From: Isoperla grammatica
Lineage: Eukaryota > Arthropoda > Insecta > Plecoptera > Perlodidae
Length of the DNA: 64,000 bases
Direction of reading: 5' to 3'
NCBI GenBank assembly: GCA_945910005.1
Contig: CAMDTW010000307.1
Coordinates: 557,001 to 621,000, forward strand
In this document: one piece after another, positions 1 to 12,390 of the stretch
Numbering within the stretch: the stretch's first letter is position 1
How the letters are laid out: each line of letters opens with the position of its first letter
Translations under genes and position numbers: made by a program
The notes under the pieces: model-generated
The model's database searches: none
Seen by the model: the letters and a program-made list of their open reading frames with translations, nothing else
What the model was told of the DNA's origin: nothing

Positions 1-1280
1 GCGTTTATATGTCTATGACACTTCACTTCGGAGACTACGCTTTTACATGTAAACTCTTGATTTGATAGAAGACGTGGATAAGGTAAATTGAGTTGAACAC
101 TGTCGTTATTGGCATTAGACCCTCTATTAGCAGGAATATACAGAACTGCAAGAAGCTCCGCCTTCTCTAGGATAATTGCGTTTATATGTCCATATCACTA
201 CACTTCGGAGACTACGCTTTTACATGTAAACTCTTGATTTGATAGAAGACGTGGGTATGTTTAATTAAGTTGAACTATCCGTCGTTATTGGCATTAGACC
301 CGCTATTAGCAGGAATATACAGAACTGCAAGAAGATCCGCCTTCTCTATGATATTTGCGTTTATATGTCCATACCACTACACTTCGGAAACTACGCTTTT
401 ATACGTAAACTCTTGATTTTATAGAATACGTAGGTATAATTAATTGATTTGAACGATCCGTCGTTATAAGCATTAGACCCTCTATTAGCAAGAATATACA
501 GAACTGCAAGAAACTCCGCCTTCTCTTAGATAATTGCGTTTATATGTCTATGACACTTCACTTCGGAGACTTCGCTTTTACACGTAAACTCTTGATTTGA
601 TAGAAGACGTTGGTATGTTTAAGTAAGTTGAACATTCAATTGTTATTGGCATTAGACCCTCTATTAGCAGGAGTACACAGAACTGCAAGAAACTCCGCCT
701 TCTCTTAGATAATTGCGTTTATATGTCTATGACACTTCACTTCGGAGACTACGCTTTTATACGTAAACTCTTGATTTGATAGAAGACGTGGATATGTTCA
801 ATGAAGTTGAACACTCCGTCGTTATTGACATTAGACCCTCTATTAGCAGGAATATACAGAACTGGAAGAAACTCCACCTTCTCTAAGATAATTGCGTTTA
901 TATGTCTATGACACTTCACTTCGGAGACTACGCTTTTATACGTAAACTCTTGATTTGATAGAAGACGTGGGTATGTTTAATTAAGTTGAACACTCCGTCG
1001 TAATAAGCATTAGACCCTTTATTAGCAGGAATATACAGAACTGCAAGAAACTCCGCCTTCTTTTAGATAATTGCGTTTATATGTCTATGACACTTCACTT
1101 CGGAGACTTCGCTTTTATACGTAAACTCTTGATTTGATAGAAGACGTGGATATGTTTAATTAAGTTGAACACTCGGTCGTTATTGGCATTAGACCCTCTA
1201 TTAGCAAAAATACACAGAACTGCAAGAAGCTCCGCCTTCTCTAAGATAATTGCGTTTATATGTCTATGACACTTCACTTC

Positions 1281-1640
1281 GGAGATTACGCTTTTACATG
1301 TAAACTCTTGATTTGATAGAAGACGTGGATATGGTTAATTAAGTTGAACACTCCGTCGTAATTATCATTAGACCCTTTATAAGCAGGAATATACAGAACT
1401 GCAAGAAACTCCGCCTTCTCTTAGATAATTGCGTGTATATGTCTATGACACTTCACTTCGGAGACTACGCTTTTACACGTAAACTCTTGATTTGATAGAA
1501 GACGTGGATATAGTTAATTGAGTTGAACACTCCGTCGTAATTGGCATTAGAACCTCTTTTAGCAGAAATATACAGAACTGCAAGAAACTTCGCCTTCTCT
1601 AAGATAATTGCGTTTATATGTCCACACGGTACCACTACAC
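1281..1640. repeat. Marked pair of satellite A units, copied 3,408 bp away
   Basis: Two adjacent units carry rare markers: GGAGATTACG in place of GGAGACTACG at 1281, then GCGTGTATATG in place of GCGTTTATATG, then ACACGTA and GTGGATATAGTTAATTGA. The same ordered set occurs from 4689, a shift of 3,408 bp or 19 units. The two copies have since gained several differences. This indicates an older multi-unit duplication within the array. Confidence 0.75.
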
Positions 1641-4600
1641 TTCGGAGACTACGCTTTTATACGTAAACTCTTTTTTGATAGACGACGTGGGTATGTTTAA
1701 TTGAGTTGAACACTCCGTCGTTATTGGCATTAGACTCTCTATTAGCAGGAATATACAAAACTGCAAGAAGCTCCGCCTTCTCTAAGATAATTGCGTTTAT
1801 ATGTCCATACCACTACACTTCGGAGACTACGCTTTTACATGTAAACTCTTGATTTGATAGAAGATGTGGGTATGTTTAATAAAGTTCAACACTCCGTCGT
1901 AATAAGCATTAGACCCTCTATTAGCAGGAATATACAGAACTGCTAGAAGCTCTGCCTCCTCTAAGATAATTGCATTTATATGTCCATACCACTACACTTC
2001 GGAGACTACGCTTTTACATGTAAACTCTTGATCTGAAAGAAGACGTGGGTATGTTTAATTGATTTCAACACTCCGTCGTTATTGGCATACGATACTCTAT
2101 TAGCAGGAATACACAGAACTGCAAGAAACTCCGCCTTCTCTAAGATAATTAGGTTTATATGTCTATGACACTTCACTTCGGAGACTACGCTTTTATACGT
2201 AAACTCTTGATTTGATAGAAGACGTGGGTATGTTTAATTGAGTTGAACACTCCGTCGTATCAGGCATTAGACCCTCTATTTGCAGGAATATACAGAACTG
2301 CAAGAAGATCCGCCTTCTCTAAGATATCTGCGTTTATATGTCTATTACACTTCACTTCGGAGACTACGCTTTTATACGTAAACTCTTGATTTGATAGAAG
2401 ACTTGGGTATGTTTAATTGAGTTTTACACTACGTCGTAATTGGCATTAGACCCTCTATTAGCAAGAATACACAGAACTGCAAGAAACTCCGCCTTGTCTA
2501 AGATAATTGCGTTTATATGTCTATGACACTTCACTTCGGAGACTACGCTTTTATACGTAAACTCTTGATTTGATAGAAGACGAGGGTATAATTAATTGAG
2601 TTTTACAATACGTCGTAATTAGCATTAGACCCTCTATTAGCAGGACTATACAGAACTGCAAGAAACTCCGACTATTCTAAGATAATTGCGTTTATATGTC
2701 TATGACACTTCACTTCGGAGACTACGCTTTTATACGTAAACTCTTGATTTGAAAGAAGACGTGGGTATTTAGTTGAGTTGAACACTCCGTCGTTATAAAC
2801 ATTAGACCATCTATTAGCAGGAATATACAGAACTGCAAAAAGATCCGCCTTCTCTAAGATAATTGCGTTTATATGTCTATGACACTTCACTTCGGAGACT
2901 ACGCTTTTATACGTAAACTCTTGATTTGATAGAAGACGTGGGTATGTTTAATTAAGTTTAACACTACGTCGTAATAGGCATTAGACCCTCTCTTAGCAGG
3001 AATATACAGAACTGCAAGAAACTCCGCCTTCTCTAAGATAATTGCGTTTATATGTCTATGACACTTCACTTCGGAGGCTACGTTTTTATACGTTAACTCT
3101 TGATTTGATAGAAGACGTGGGTATGTTAAATTGAGTTTTACACTACGTCGTAATTGGCATTAGACCCTCTATTAGCAGAAATATACAGAACTGCAAGAAA
3201 CTCCGCCTTCTCTAAGATAATTGCGTTTATATGTCCATACGGTACCACTACACTTCGGAGACTACGCTTTTATACTTAAACTCCTGATTTGATAGAAGAC
3301 GTGGGTATGGTTAATTGAGTTGAACACTTCGTCGTATATGGCATAAGACCCTCTTTTAGCAGAAATACACAGAACGGCAAGAAACTCCGCCTTCTTTAAG
3401 ATAATTGCGTTTATATGTCTATGACACTTCACTTCGGAGACTAAGCTTGTATACGTAAACTCTTGATTTGATAGAAGACGTGGGTATGTTTAATTGAGTT
3501 GTACACTACGTCGTAATTGACATTAGACCCTCTATTAGCAGGAGTATACAGAACTGCAAGAAACTCCGCCTTCTCTAAGATAATTGCGTTTATATGTCTA
3601 TAACACTTCACTTCGGAGACTACGCTTTTACATGTAAACTCTTGATTTGATAGAAGACATGGATATGGTAAATTGAGTTGAACACTCCGTCGTAATTGGC
3701 ATTAGACCCTCTATTAGCAGGAATATACAGAACTGCAAGAAACTCCGCCTTATCTAAGATAATTGCGTTTATATGTCCATACCACTACACTTCGGAGACT
3801 ACGCTTTTATACGTAAACTCTTGATTTGATAGTAGACGTGGGAATGTTTAATTGAGTTGAACACTACGTCGTTATTGGCATTAGACTTTCTATTAGCAGG
3901 AATATACAGAACTGCAAGGAACTCCGCCTTCTCGTAGATAATTTCGTTTATATGTCCATACCACTTAAATTCAAAGACTACGCTTTTATACGTAAACTCT
4001 TGATTTGATAGAATACGTGGGTATGTTTAATTGAGTTGAACACTCCGTCGTTATTGGCAATAGACCCTCTATTAGCAGGAATATACAGAACTGTAAGAAA
4101 CTCCGCCTTCTCTAAGATAATTGCGTTTATATGTCCATACCACTACACTTTGGAGTCAACGCTTTTATACGTAAACTCTTGATTTGATAGAATACGTGGG
4201 TATGTTTAATTGAGTTGAACACTCCGTCGTTATTGGCATTAGACCTTCTATTAGCAGGAATATACACAACTGCAAGAAACTCCGCCTTCTCTAAGATAAT
4301 TGCGTTAATATGTCTATGACACTTCACTTCGGAGACTACGCTTTTATACGTAAACTCTTGATTTGATAGAAGACGTGGTTATGTTTAATTAAGTTGAACA
4401 CTCCGTCGTAATAAGCATTAGACCCTTTATTAGCAGTAATATACAGAACTGCAAGAAACTCCGCCTTCTCTTAGATAATTGCGTTTATATGTTTATGACA
4501 CTTCACTTCGGAGACTACGCTTTTATACGCAAACTCTTGATTTAATAGAAGACGTGGATATGTTTAATTGAGTTGAACACTCAAACGTTATTGGCATTAG

Positions 4601-4688
4601 ACCCTTTATTAGCAGGAATACACAGAACTGCACGAAGCTCCGCCTTCTCTAAGATAATTGCGTTTATATGTCTATGACACTTCACTTC

Positions 4689-5045
4689 GGAGATTACGCT
4701 TTTACATGTAAACTCTTGATTTGATAGAAGACGTGGATATGGTTTATTGAGTTGAACACTCCGTCGTTATTATCATTAGACCCTTAATTAGCAGGAATAT
4801 ACAGAACTGCAAGAAACTCCGCCTTCTCTTAGATAATTGCGTGTATATGTCTATGACACTTCACTTCGGAGACTACGCTTTTACACGTACACTCTTGATT
4901 TGATAGAAGACGTGGATATAGTTAATTGAACTGAACACTCCGTCGTAATTGGCATTAGACCCTCTATAAGCAGAAATATACAGAACTGCAAGAAACTCCG
5001 CTTTCTCTAAGATAATTGCGTTTATATGTCCATACCACTACACTT
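4689..5045. repeat. Second copy of the marked satellite A unit pair
   Basis: This stretch repeats the ordered rare variants seen at 1281-1640 (GGAGATTACG, GCGTGTATATG, GTGGATATAG). Downstream the correspondence resumes only after one unit is skipped: the AATAAAGTTCAACACTCCG variant at about 1880 pairs with one at about 5102. One copy therefore gained or lost a unit. Confidence 0.7.
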
Positions 5046-5284
5046 CGGAGACTACGCTTTTACATGTTAACTCTTGATTTGATAGAAGATGTGAGTATGT
5101 TTAATAAAGTTCAACACTCCGTCGTAATTGACATTAGACCCTCTATTAGCAGGAATATACAGAACTGCAAGAAGCTCCGCCTTCTCTAAGATAATTGCGT
5201 TTAAATGTCCATACCACTACACTTCGGAGACTACGCTTTTACATGTAAACTCTTGATTTGATAGAAGACGTGGGTATGTTAAAT

Positions 5285-5287
5285 TGA
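5285..5287. other. Junction of satellite A and satellite B (3-bp overlap TGA)
   Basis: Satellite A is recognisable through AAATTGA, where its normal continuation would be GTTGAACAC. Satellite B is recognisable from TGACGGTGACTGTAC, where its normal predecessor is CGCTTG. The bases TGA fit both sides. No filler DNA, mobile element or transition zone lies between. Both satellites are truncated in mid-unit, so this is a breakpoint join and not a gradual change from one family to the other. Confidence 0.85.
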
Positions 5288-8200
5288 CGGTGACTGTACT
5301 TGATAAACCCTGCGCTAAGTCAGTGACTTGAGAGAAACTACATGCAAAATATTAGGACAACGCATGTTTCCTCGCTTGTGACGGTGACTGTACTTGATAA
5401 ACCCTGCGCTAAGTCAGTGACATGAGAGCAACTACATGCAATATATGAAGACAACGCATGTTTCCTCGCTCGTGACGGTGACTGTACTTGATAAACCCTG
5501 CGCTAAGTCAGTGACATGAGAGCCACTTCATGCAACATATGAAGACAACGCATGTTTCTCGCTTGTGAAGGTGACTGTACGTGATAAACCCTGCGCTAAG
5601 TCAGTGACATGAGAGCAACTACATGCAACATATGAGGACAACGCATGTTTCCTCGCTTGTGACGGTGAATGTACTTGATAAACCCTGCGCTAAGTCAGTG
5701 ACATGAGAGCAACTACATGCAACATATAAAGACAACGCATGTTTTCTCGCTTGTGACGGTGACTGTACTTGATAAACCCTGCGCTAAGTCAGTGACATCT
5801 AAGCAACTACATGCAACATATAAAGACAACGCATGTTTCCTCGCTTGTGAAGGTGACTTTAAGTGATAAACCCTGCGCTTAGTCAGTGACATGAGAGCAA
5901 CTACATGCAATATATGAAGACAACGCATGTTTCCTCGCTTGTTAAGGTGACTGTACTTGATAAACCCTGCGCTATGTCAGTGACATGAGAGCAACTACAT
6001 GCAACATATGAAGACAAAGCATGTTTCCTCGCTTGTGAAGGTGACTGTACTTGATAAACCCTGCGCTAAGTCAGTGACATGAGAGCAACTACATGCAACA
6101 TATGCAGACAACGCATGTTTCCTCGCATGTGAAGGTGACTGTACTTGATAAACCCTGCGCTAAGTCAGTGACATGAGAGCAACTACATGCAACATATGAA
6201 GACAATGCATGTTTCCTCGCTTGTGAAGGTGACTGTACTTGATAAACCCTGCGCTAAGTCAGTGACATGAGAGCAACTACATGCAATATATTAGGACAAC
6301 GCATGTTTCCTCGCTTGTGAAGGTGACTGTACTTGATAAACCCTGCGCTAAGTCAGTGACATGAGAGCAACTACATGCAACATATGAAGACATCGCATGT
6401 TTCCTCGCTTGGTGACTGTACGTGATAAACCCTGCGCTAAGTCAGTGACATGAGAGCAACTACATGCAACATATGAAAACAACGCATGTTTCCTCGCTTG
6501 GGAAAGTTACTGTACGTGATATACCCTGCGCTAAGTCAGTGACATGAAGGCCAGTTCATGCAACATATGAGGACAACGCATGTTTCCTCGCTTGTGACGG
6601 TGACTGTACTTGATAAACCCTGCGCTAAGTCAGTGACTTGAGAGAAACTACATGCAACATATGAAGACAACGCATGTTTCCTCGCTTGTGACGGTGACTG
6701 TACGTAATAAAGCCTGCGCTAAGTCAGTGACATGAGTGCAACTACATGCAACATATGAAGACAACGCGTTTACTCGCTTGTGAAGGTGACTGTACTTGAT
6801 AAACCCTGCGCTAAGTCAGTGACATGAAAGCCACTTCTTGAACATATTAGCACAACGCATGTTTCCTCGCTTGTGAAGGTGACTGTACTTGATAAACCCT
6901 GCGCTAAATCAGTGACATGAAAGCCACTTCTTGAACATATTAGGACAACGCATGTTTCCTCGCTTGTAAAGGTGACTGTTCTTGATAAACCCTGCGCTAA
7001 GTCAGTGACATAAGAGCAACTACATGCAACATATGAAGACAACGCATTTTTCCTCGCTTGTGAAGGTGACTGTACTTGATAAACCCTGCGCTTAGTCAGT
7101 GACATGAGAGCAACTACATGCAACATATGAAGACAACGCTTGTTTCCTCGCTTGTGAAGGTGACTGTACTTGATAAACCCTGCGCTAAGTCAGTGACAAG
7201 AAAGCAACTACTTGCAACATATGAAGACAACGCATGTTTCCTCGCTTGTGAAGGTGACTGTACTTGATAAACCCTGCGCTAAGTCAGTGACATGAGAGCA
7301 ACTACATGCAACAAATAAGGACAACGCATGTTTCCTCGCTTGTGACGGTGACTGTACTTGATAAACCCTGCGCTAAGTCAGTGACATGAGAGCCACTTCA
7401 TGCAACATATGAAGACAACGCATGTTTCCTCGCTTGTGAAGGTGACTGTACTTGATAAACCCTGCGCTAAGTCAGTGACATGAGAGCAACAACATGCAAC
7501 ATATGAAGACATCGCATGTTTCCTCGCTTGTGACGGTGAATGTACTTGATAAACCCTGCGCTAAGTCAGTGACATGAGAGCAACTACATGCAACATATAA
7601 AGACAACGCATGTTTTCTCGCTTGTGACGGTGACTGTACTTGATAAACCCTGCGCTAAGTCAGTGACATAAGAGCAACTACATGCAACATATAAAGACAA
7701 CGCATGTTTCCTCGCTTGTGAAGGTGACTTCACGTGATAAACCCTGCGCTTAGTCAGTGACATGAGAGCAACTACATGCAACATATGAAGACATCGCATG
7801 TTTCCTCGCTTGTGAAGGTGACTGTACTTGATAAACCCTGCGCTAAGTCAGTGACATGAGAGCAACTACATGCAACATATGAAGACAACGCATGTTTCCT
7901 CGCTTGTGAAGGTGACTGTACTTGATAAACCCTGCGCTTGGTCAGTGACATGAAAGCCATTTCTTACACATATTAGGACAACGCATGTTTCCACGCTTGT
8001 GAAGGTGACTGTACTTGATAAACCCTGCGCTAAGTCAGTGACATGAAAGCCACTTCTTGAACATATTAGGACAACGCATGTTTCCTCGCTTGTGAAGGTG
8101 ACTGTACTTGATAAACCCTGCGCTAAGTCAGTGACATGAGAGCAACTACATGCAACATATGAAGACAAAGCATGTTTCCTCGCTTGTGAAGGTGACTGTA

Positions 8201-9419
8201 TTTGATAAACCCTTTCTAAGTCAGTGACATGAGAGCAACTACATGCAACATATGAAGACAACGCATGTTTCCTCGCATGTGAAGGTGACTGTACTTGATA
8301 AACCCTGCGCTAAGTCAGTGACATGAGTGCAACTACATGCAACATATGAAGACAATGCATGTTTCCTCGCTTGTGAAGGTAACTGTACTTGATATACCCT
8401 GCGCTATGTCAGTGACATGAGAGCAACTACATGCAACATATGAAGACAACGCATGTTTCCTCGCTTGTGAAGGTGACTGTACTTGATAATCCCTGCGCTA
8501 AGTCAGTGACATGAAAGCAACTACATGCAACATATGAAGACAACTTATGTTTCCTCGCTTGTGAAGGTGACTGTACTTGATAAACCCTGCGCTAAGTCAG
8601 TGACATGAAAGCCATTTCTGACACATATTAGGACAACGCATGTTTCCTCGCTTGTGAAGGTGACTGTACTTGATAAACCCTGCGCTAAGTCAGTGACATG
8701 AAAGCCACTTCTTGAACATATTAGGACAACGCATGTTTCCTCGCTTGTGAAGGTGACTGTACTTGATAAACCCTGCGCTAAGTCAGTGACATGAGAGCAA
8801 CTACATGCAACATATGAAGACAAAGCATGTTTCCTCGCTTGTGAAGGTAACTGTATTTGATAAACTCTGCGCTCAGTCAGTGACATGAGAGCAACTACAT
8901 GCAACATATGAAGACAACGCATGTTTCCTCGCATGTGAAGGTGACTGTACTTGATAAACCCTGCGCTAAGTCAGTGACATGAGTGCAACTACATGCAACA
9001 TATGAAGAAAATGCATGTTACCTCGCTTGTGAAGGTAACTGTACTTGATAAACCCTGCGCTAAGTCAGTGACATGAAAGCAACTACAGTCAACATATTAG
9101 GACAACGCATGTTTCCTCGCTTGTGAAGGTGACTGTACTTGATAAACCCTGCGCTAAGTCAGTGACATGAGAGCAACTACATGCAACATATGAAGACATC
9201 GCATGTTTCCTCGCTTGTGACGGTGACTGTACGTAATAAACCCTGCGCTAAGTCAGTGACATGAGAGCAACTTCATGCAACATATTAGGACAACGCATGT
9301 TTCCTCGCTTGTGAAGGTGACTGTACTTGATAAATCCTGCGCTAAGTAAGTGACATGAGAGCAACTACATGCAACATATGAAGACATCGCATGTTTCCTC
9401 GCTTGTGACGGTGACTGTA

Positions 9420-11640
9420 CGTGATAAACCCTGCGCTAAGTCAGTGACATGAGAGCAACTACATGCAACATATGAAGACAACGCATGTTTCCTTGCTTGG
9501 GAAAGTTACTGTACGTGATATACCCTGCGCTAAGTCAGTGACATGAAGGCCTGTTCATGCAACATATGAGGACAACGCATGTTTTCTCGCTTGTGACGGT
9601 GACTGAACTTGATAAACCCTGCGCTAAGTCAGTGACATAAGAGCAACTACATGCAACCAATGAGGACAACGCATGTTTCCTCGCTTGTGACGATGACTGT
9701 ACTAGATAAACCCTGCGCTAAGTCAGTGACATGAGAGCAACTACATGCAACATATGAAGACAACGCATGTTTCCTCGCTTGTGAAAGTGACTGTACGTGA
9801 TAAACCCTAAGCTAAGTCAGTGACATGAGAGCAACTACATGCAACATATGAAGAGAACGAATGTTTCCTCGCTTGTGACGGTGACTGTACTTGATAAACC
9901 CTGCGCTAAGTCAGTGATATGAAAGCCACTTAATGCAACATATTAAGACAACGCATGTTTCCTCGCTTGTGAAGGTGACTGTACGTGATAAACCCTGCGC
10001 TAAGTCAGTGACATGAGATCAACTACATGCAACATATGAGGACAACGCATGTTTCCTCGCTTGTGAAGGTGACTGTACTTGATAAACCCTGCGCTAAGTC
10101 AGTGACATGAGAGCAACTACATGCAACATATGAAGACAACGCATGTTTCCTTGCTTGTGACGGTGTCTGTACTTGATAAACCCTGCGCTAAGTCAGTGAC
10201 ATGAGAGCAACTACATGCAACATATGAAGACAACGCATGTTTCCTCGCTTGTGACGGTGACTGTACTTGATAAACCCTGCGCTAAGTCAGTGACATGAAA
10301 GCAACTACTTGCAACATATGAAGACAACGCATGTTTCCTCGCGTGTGAAGGTGACTGTACTTGATAAACCCTGCGCTAAGTCAGTGACATGAGAGCCATT
10401 TCTTACACATATTAGGACAACGAATGTTTCCTCGCTTGTGAAGGTGACTGTACTTGATAAACCCTGCGCTAAGTCAGTGACATGAAAGCCACTTCTGTAA
10501 CATATTAGGACAACGCATGTTTCCTCGCTTGTGAAGGTGACTGTACTTGATAAACCCTGCGCTAAGTCAGTGACATGAGAGCAACAACATGCAACATATG
10601 AAGACAACGCATGTTTCCTCGCTTGTGAAAGTGACTGTACGTGATAAACCTTGCGCTAAGTCAGTGACATGAGAGCAACTACATGCAACATATGAAGAGA
10701 AAGAATGTTTCCTCGCTTGTGACGGTGACTGTACTTGATAAACCCTGCGCTAAGTCAGTGATATGAAAGCCACTTCATGCAACATATGAAGACAACGCAT
10801 GTTTCCTCGATTGTGAAGGTGACTGTACGTGATAAACCCTGCGCTTAGTCAGTGACATGACCGCAACAACATGCAACATATGAGGACAACGCATGTTTCC
10901 TCGCTTGTGAAGGTGACTGTACTTGATAAACCCTGCGCTAAGTCAGTGACATGAGAGCAACTACATGCAAACATATGAAGACAACGCATGTTTCCACGCT
11001 TGTGACGGTGACTGTACTTGATAAACCCTGCGCTAAGTCAGTGACATGAGAGCAACTACATGCAAACATATGAGGACAACGCATGTTTCCTCGCTTGTGA
11101 CGGTGACTGTACTTGATAAACCCTGCGCTAAGTCAGTGACATGAGAGCAACTACATGAAACATATGAAGACAACGCATGTTTCCTCGCTTGTGACGGTTA
11201 CTGTACGTAATAAACCGTGCGCTAAGTCAGTGACATGAGTGCAACTACATGCAACATATGAAGACAACGCATGTTTCCTCGCTTGTGAAGGTGACTGTAC
11301 TTGATAAACCCTGCGCTAAGTCAGTGACATGAAAGCCACTTCTTGAACATATTGGGACAACGCATGTTTCCTCGCTTGTGAAGGTGACTGTACTTGATAA
11401 ACCCTGCGCTAAGTCAGTGACATGAAAGCCACTTCTTGAACATATTAGGACAACGCATGTTTCCTCGCTTGTGAAGGTGACTGTACTTGATAAACCCTGC
11501 GCTAAGTCAGTGACATAAGAGCAACTACATGCAACATATGAAGACAACGCATGTTTCCTCGCTTGTGAAGGTGACTGTACTTGATAAACCCTGCGCTTAG
11601 TCAGTGACATGAGAGCAACAACATGCAACATATGAAGACA
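9420..11640. repeat. Long duplicated satellite B block, copy 1 of 3
   Basis: Ordered rare variants here recur in the same order about 13,140 bp downstream (near 22.56-24.69 kb) and again another 11,236 bp on (near 33.8-36.0 kb). Examples are CCTTGCTTGGGAAAG, AAGGCCTGTTCATGC, AAACCCTAAGCTAAG, GTGTCTGTACTTG, GCAACTACTTGC and CCATTTCTTACACA. Subtracting the 4,667-bp retrotransposon insertion, the second step is 6,569 bp, half of 13,140. Boundaries are approximate because they were set by landmarks, not alignment. Confidence 0.8.
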
Positions 11641-12390
11641 ACGCTTGTTTCCTCGCTCTTGAAGGTGACTGTACTTGATAAACCCTGCGCTTAGTCAGTG
11701 ACATGAGAGCAACTACATGCAACATATGAAGACAACGCATGTTTCCTCGCATGTGAAGGTGACTGTACTTGATAAACCCTGCGCTAAGTCAGTGACATGA
11801 GAGCAACTACATGCAACATATGAAGACAATGCATGTTTCCTCGCTTGTGAAGGTGACTGTACTTGATAAACCCTGCGCTAAGTCAGTGACATGAGAGCAA
11901 CTACGTGCAACATATAAGGACAACGCATGTTTCCTCGCTTGTGAAGGTGACTGTACTTGATAAATCCTGCGCTAAGTCAGTGACATGAGAGCAACTACAT
12001 GCAACATATGAAGACATCGCATGTTTCCTCGCTTGTGACGGTGACTGTACGTGATAAACCTTGCGCTAAGTCAGTGACATGAGAGCAACTGCATGCAACA
12101 TATGAAGACAACGCATGTTTCCTCGCTTGGGAAAGTTACTGTACGTGATATACCCTGCGCTAAGTCAGTGACATGAAGTCCAGTTCATGCAACATATGAG
12201 GACAACGCATGTTTTCTCGCTTGTGACGGTGACTGAACTTGATAAACCCTGCGCTAAGTCAGTGACATAAGAGCAACTACATGCAACCAATGAAGACAAC
12301 GCATGTTTCCTCGCTTGTGACGATGACTGTACTAGATAAACCCTGCGCTAAGTCAGTGACATGAGAGCAACTACATGCAACATATGAAGA

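Larger units (their letters stand above)
1..5287. repeat. Satellite A: ~179-bp tandem repeat array
   Basis: Head-to-tail units of about 177-183 bp fill this stretch, about 30 copies. Recurring anchors are CACTTCGGAGACTACGC (starts at 24, 201, 380 and 559, so steps of 177-179), CTCTTGATTTGATAGAAGA, CATTAGACCCTCTATTAGCA and AGAACTGCAAGAA. Units differ by scattered substitutions and small indels. Two forms of the start of the unit alternate irregularly: TGTCTATGACACTTC and TGTCCATACCACTAC. A rarer form carries an extra CGGT before ACC (about 1628 and 3241). The array is AT-rich and holds no credible gene. The unit length is close to that of nucleosome-sized satellites, a general comparison and not proof of function. 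The last unit is cut off part-way by satellite B. The array probably continues to the left of the window. Confidence 0.97.

Noticed and set aside
1095..4327. Minus-strand frames of 60-72 codons in satellite A
   Set aside because: They recur unit by unit, are short, and the 179-bp period breaks the frame each time.
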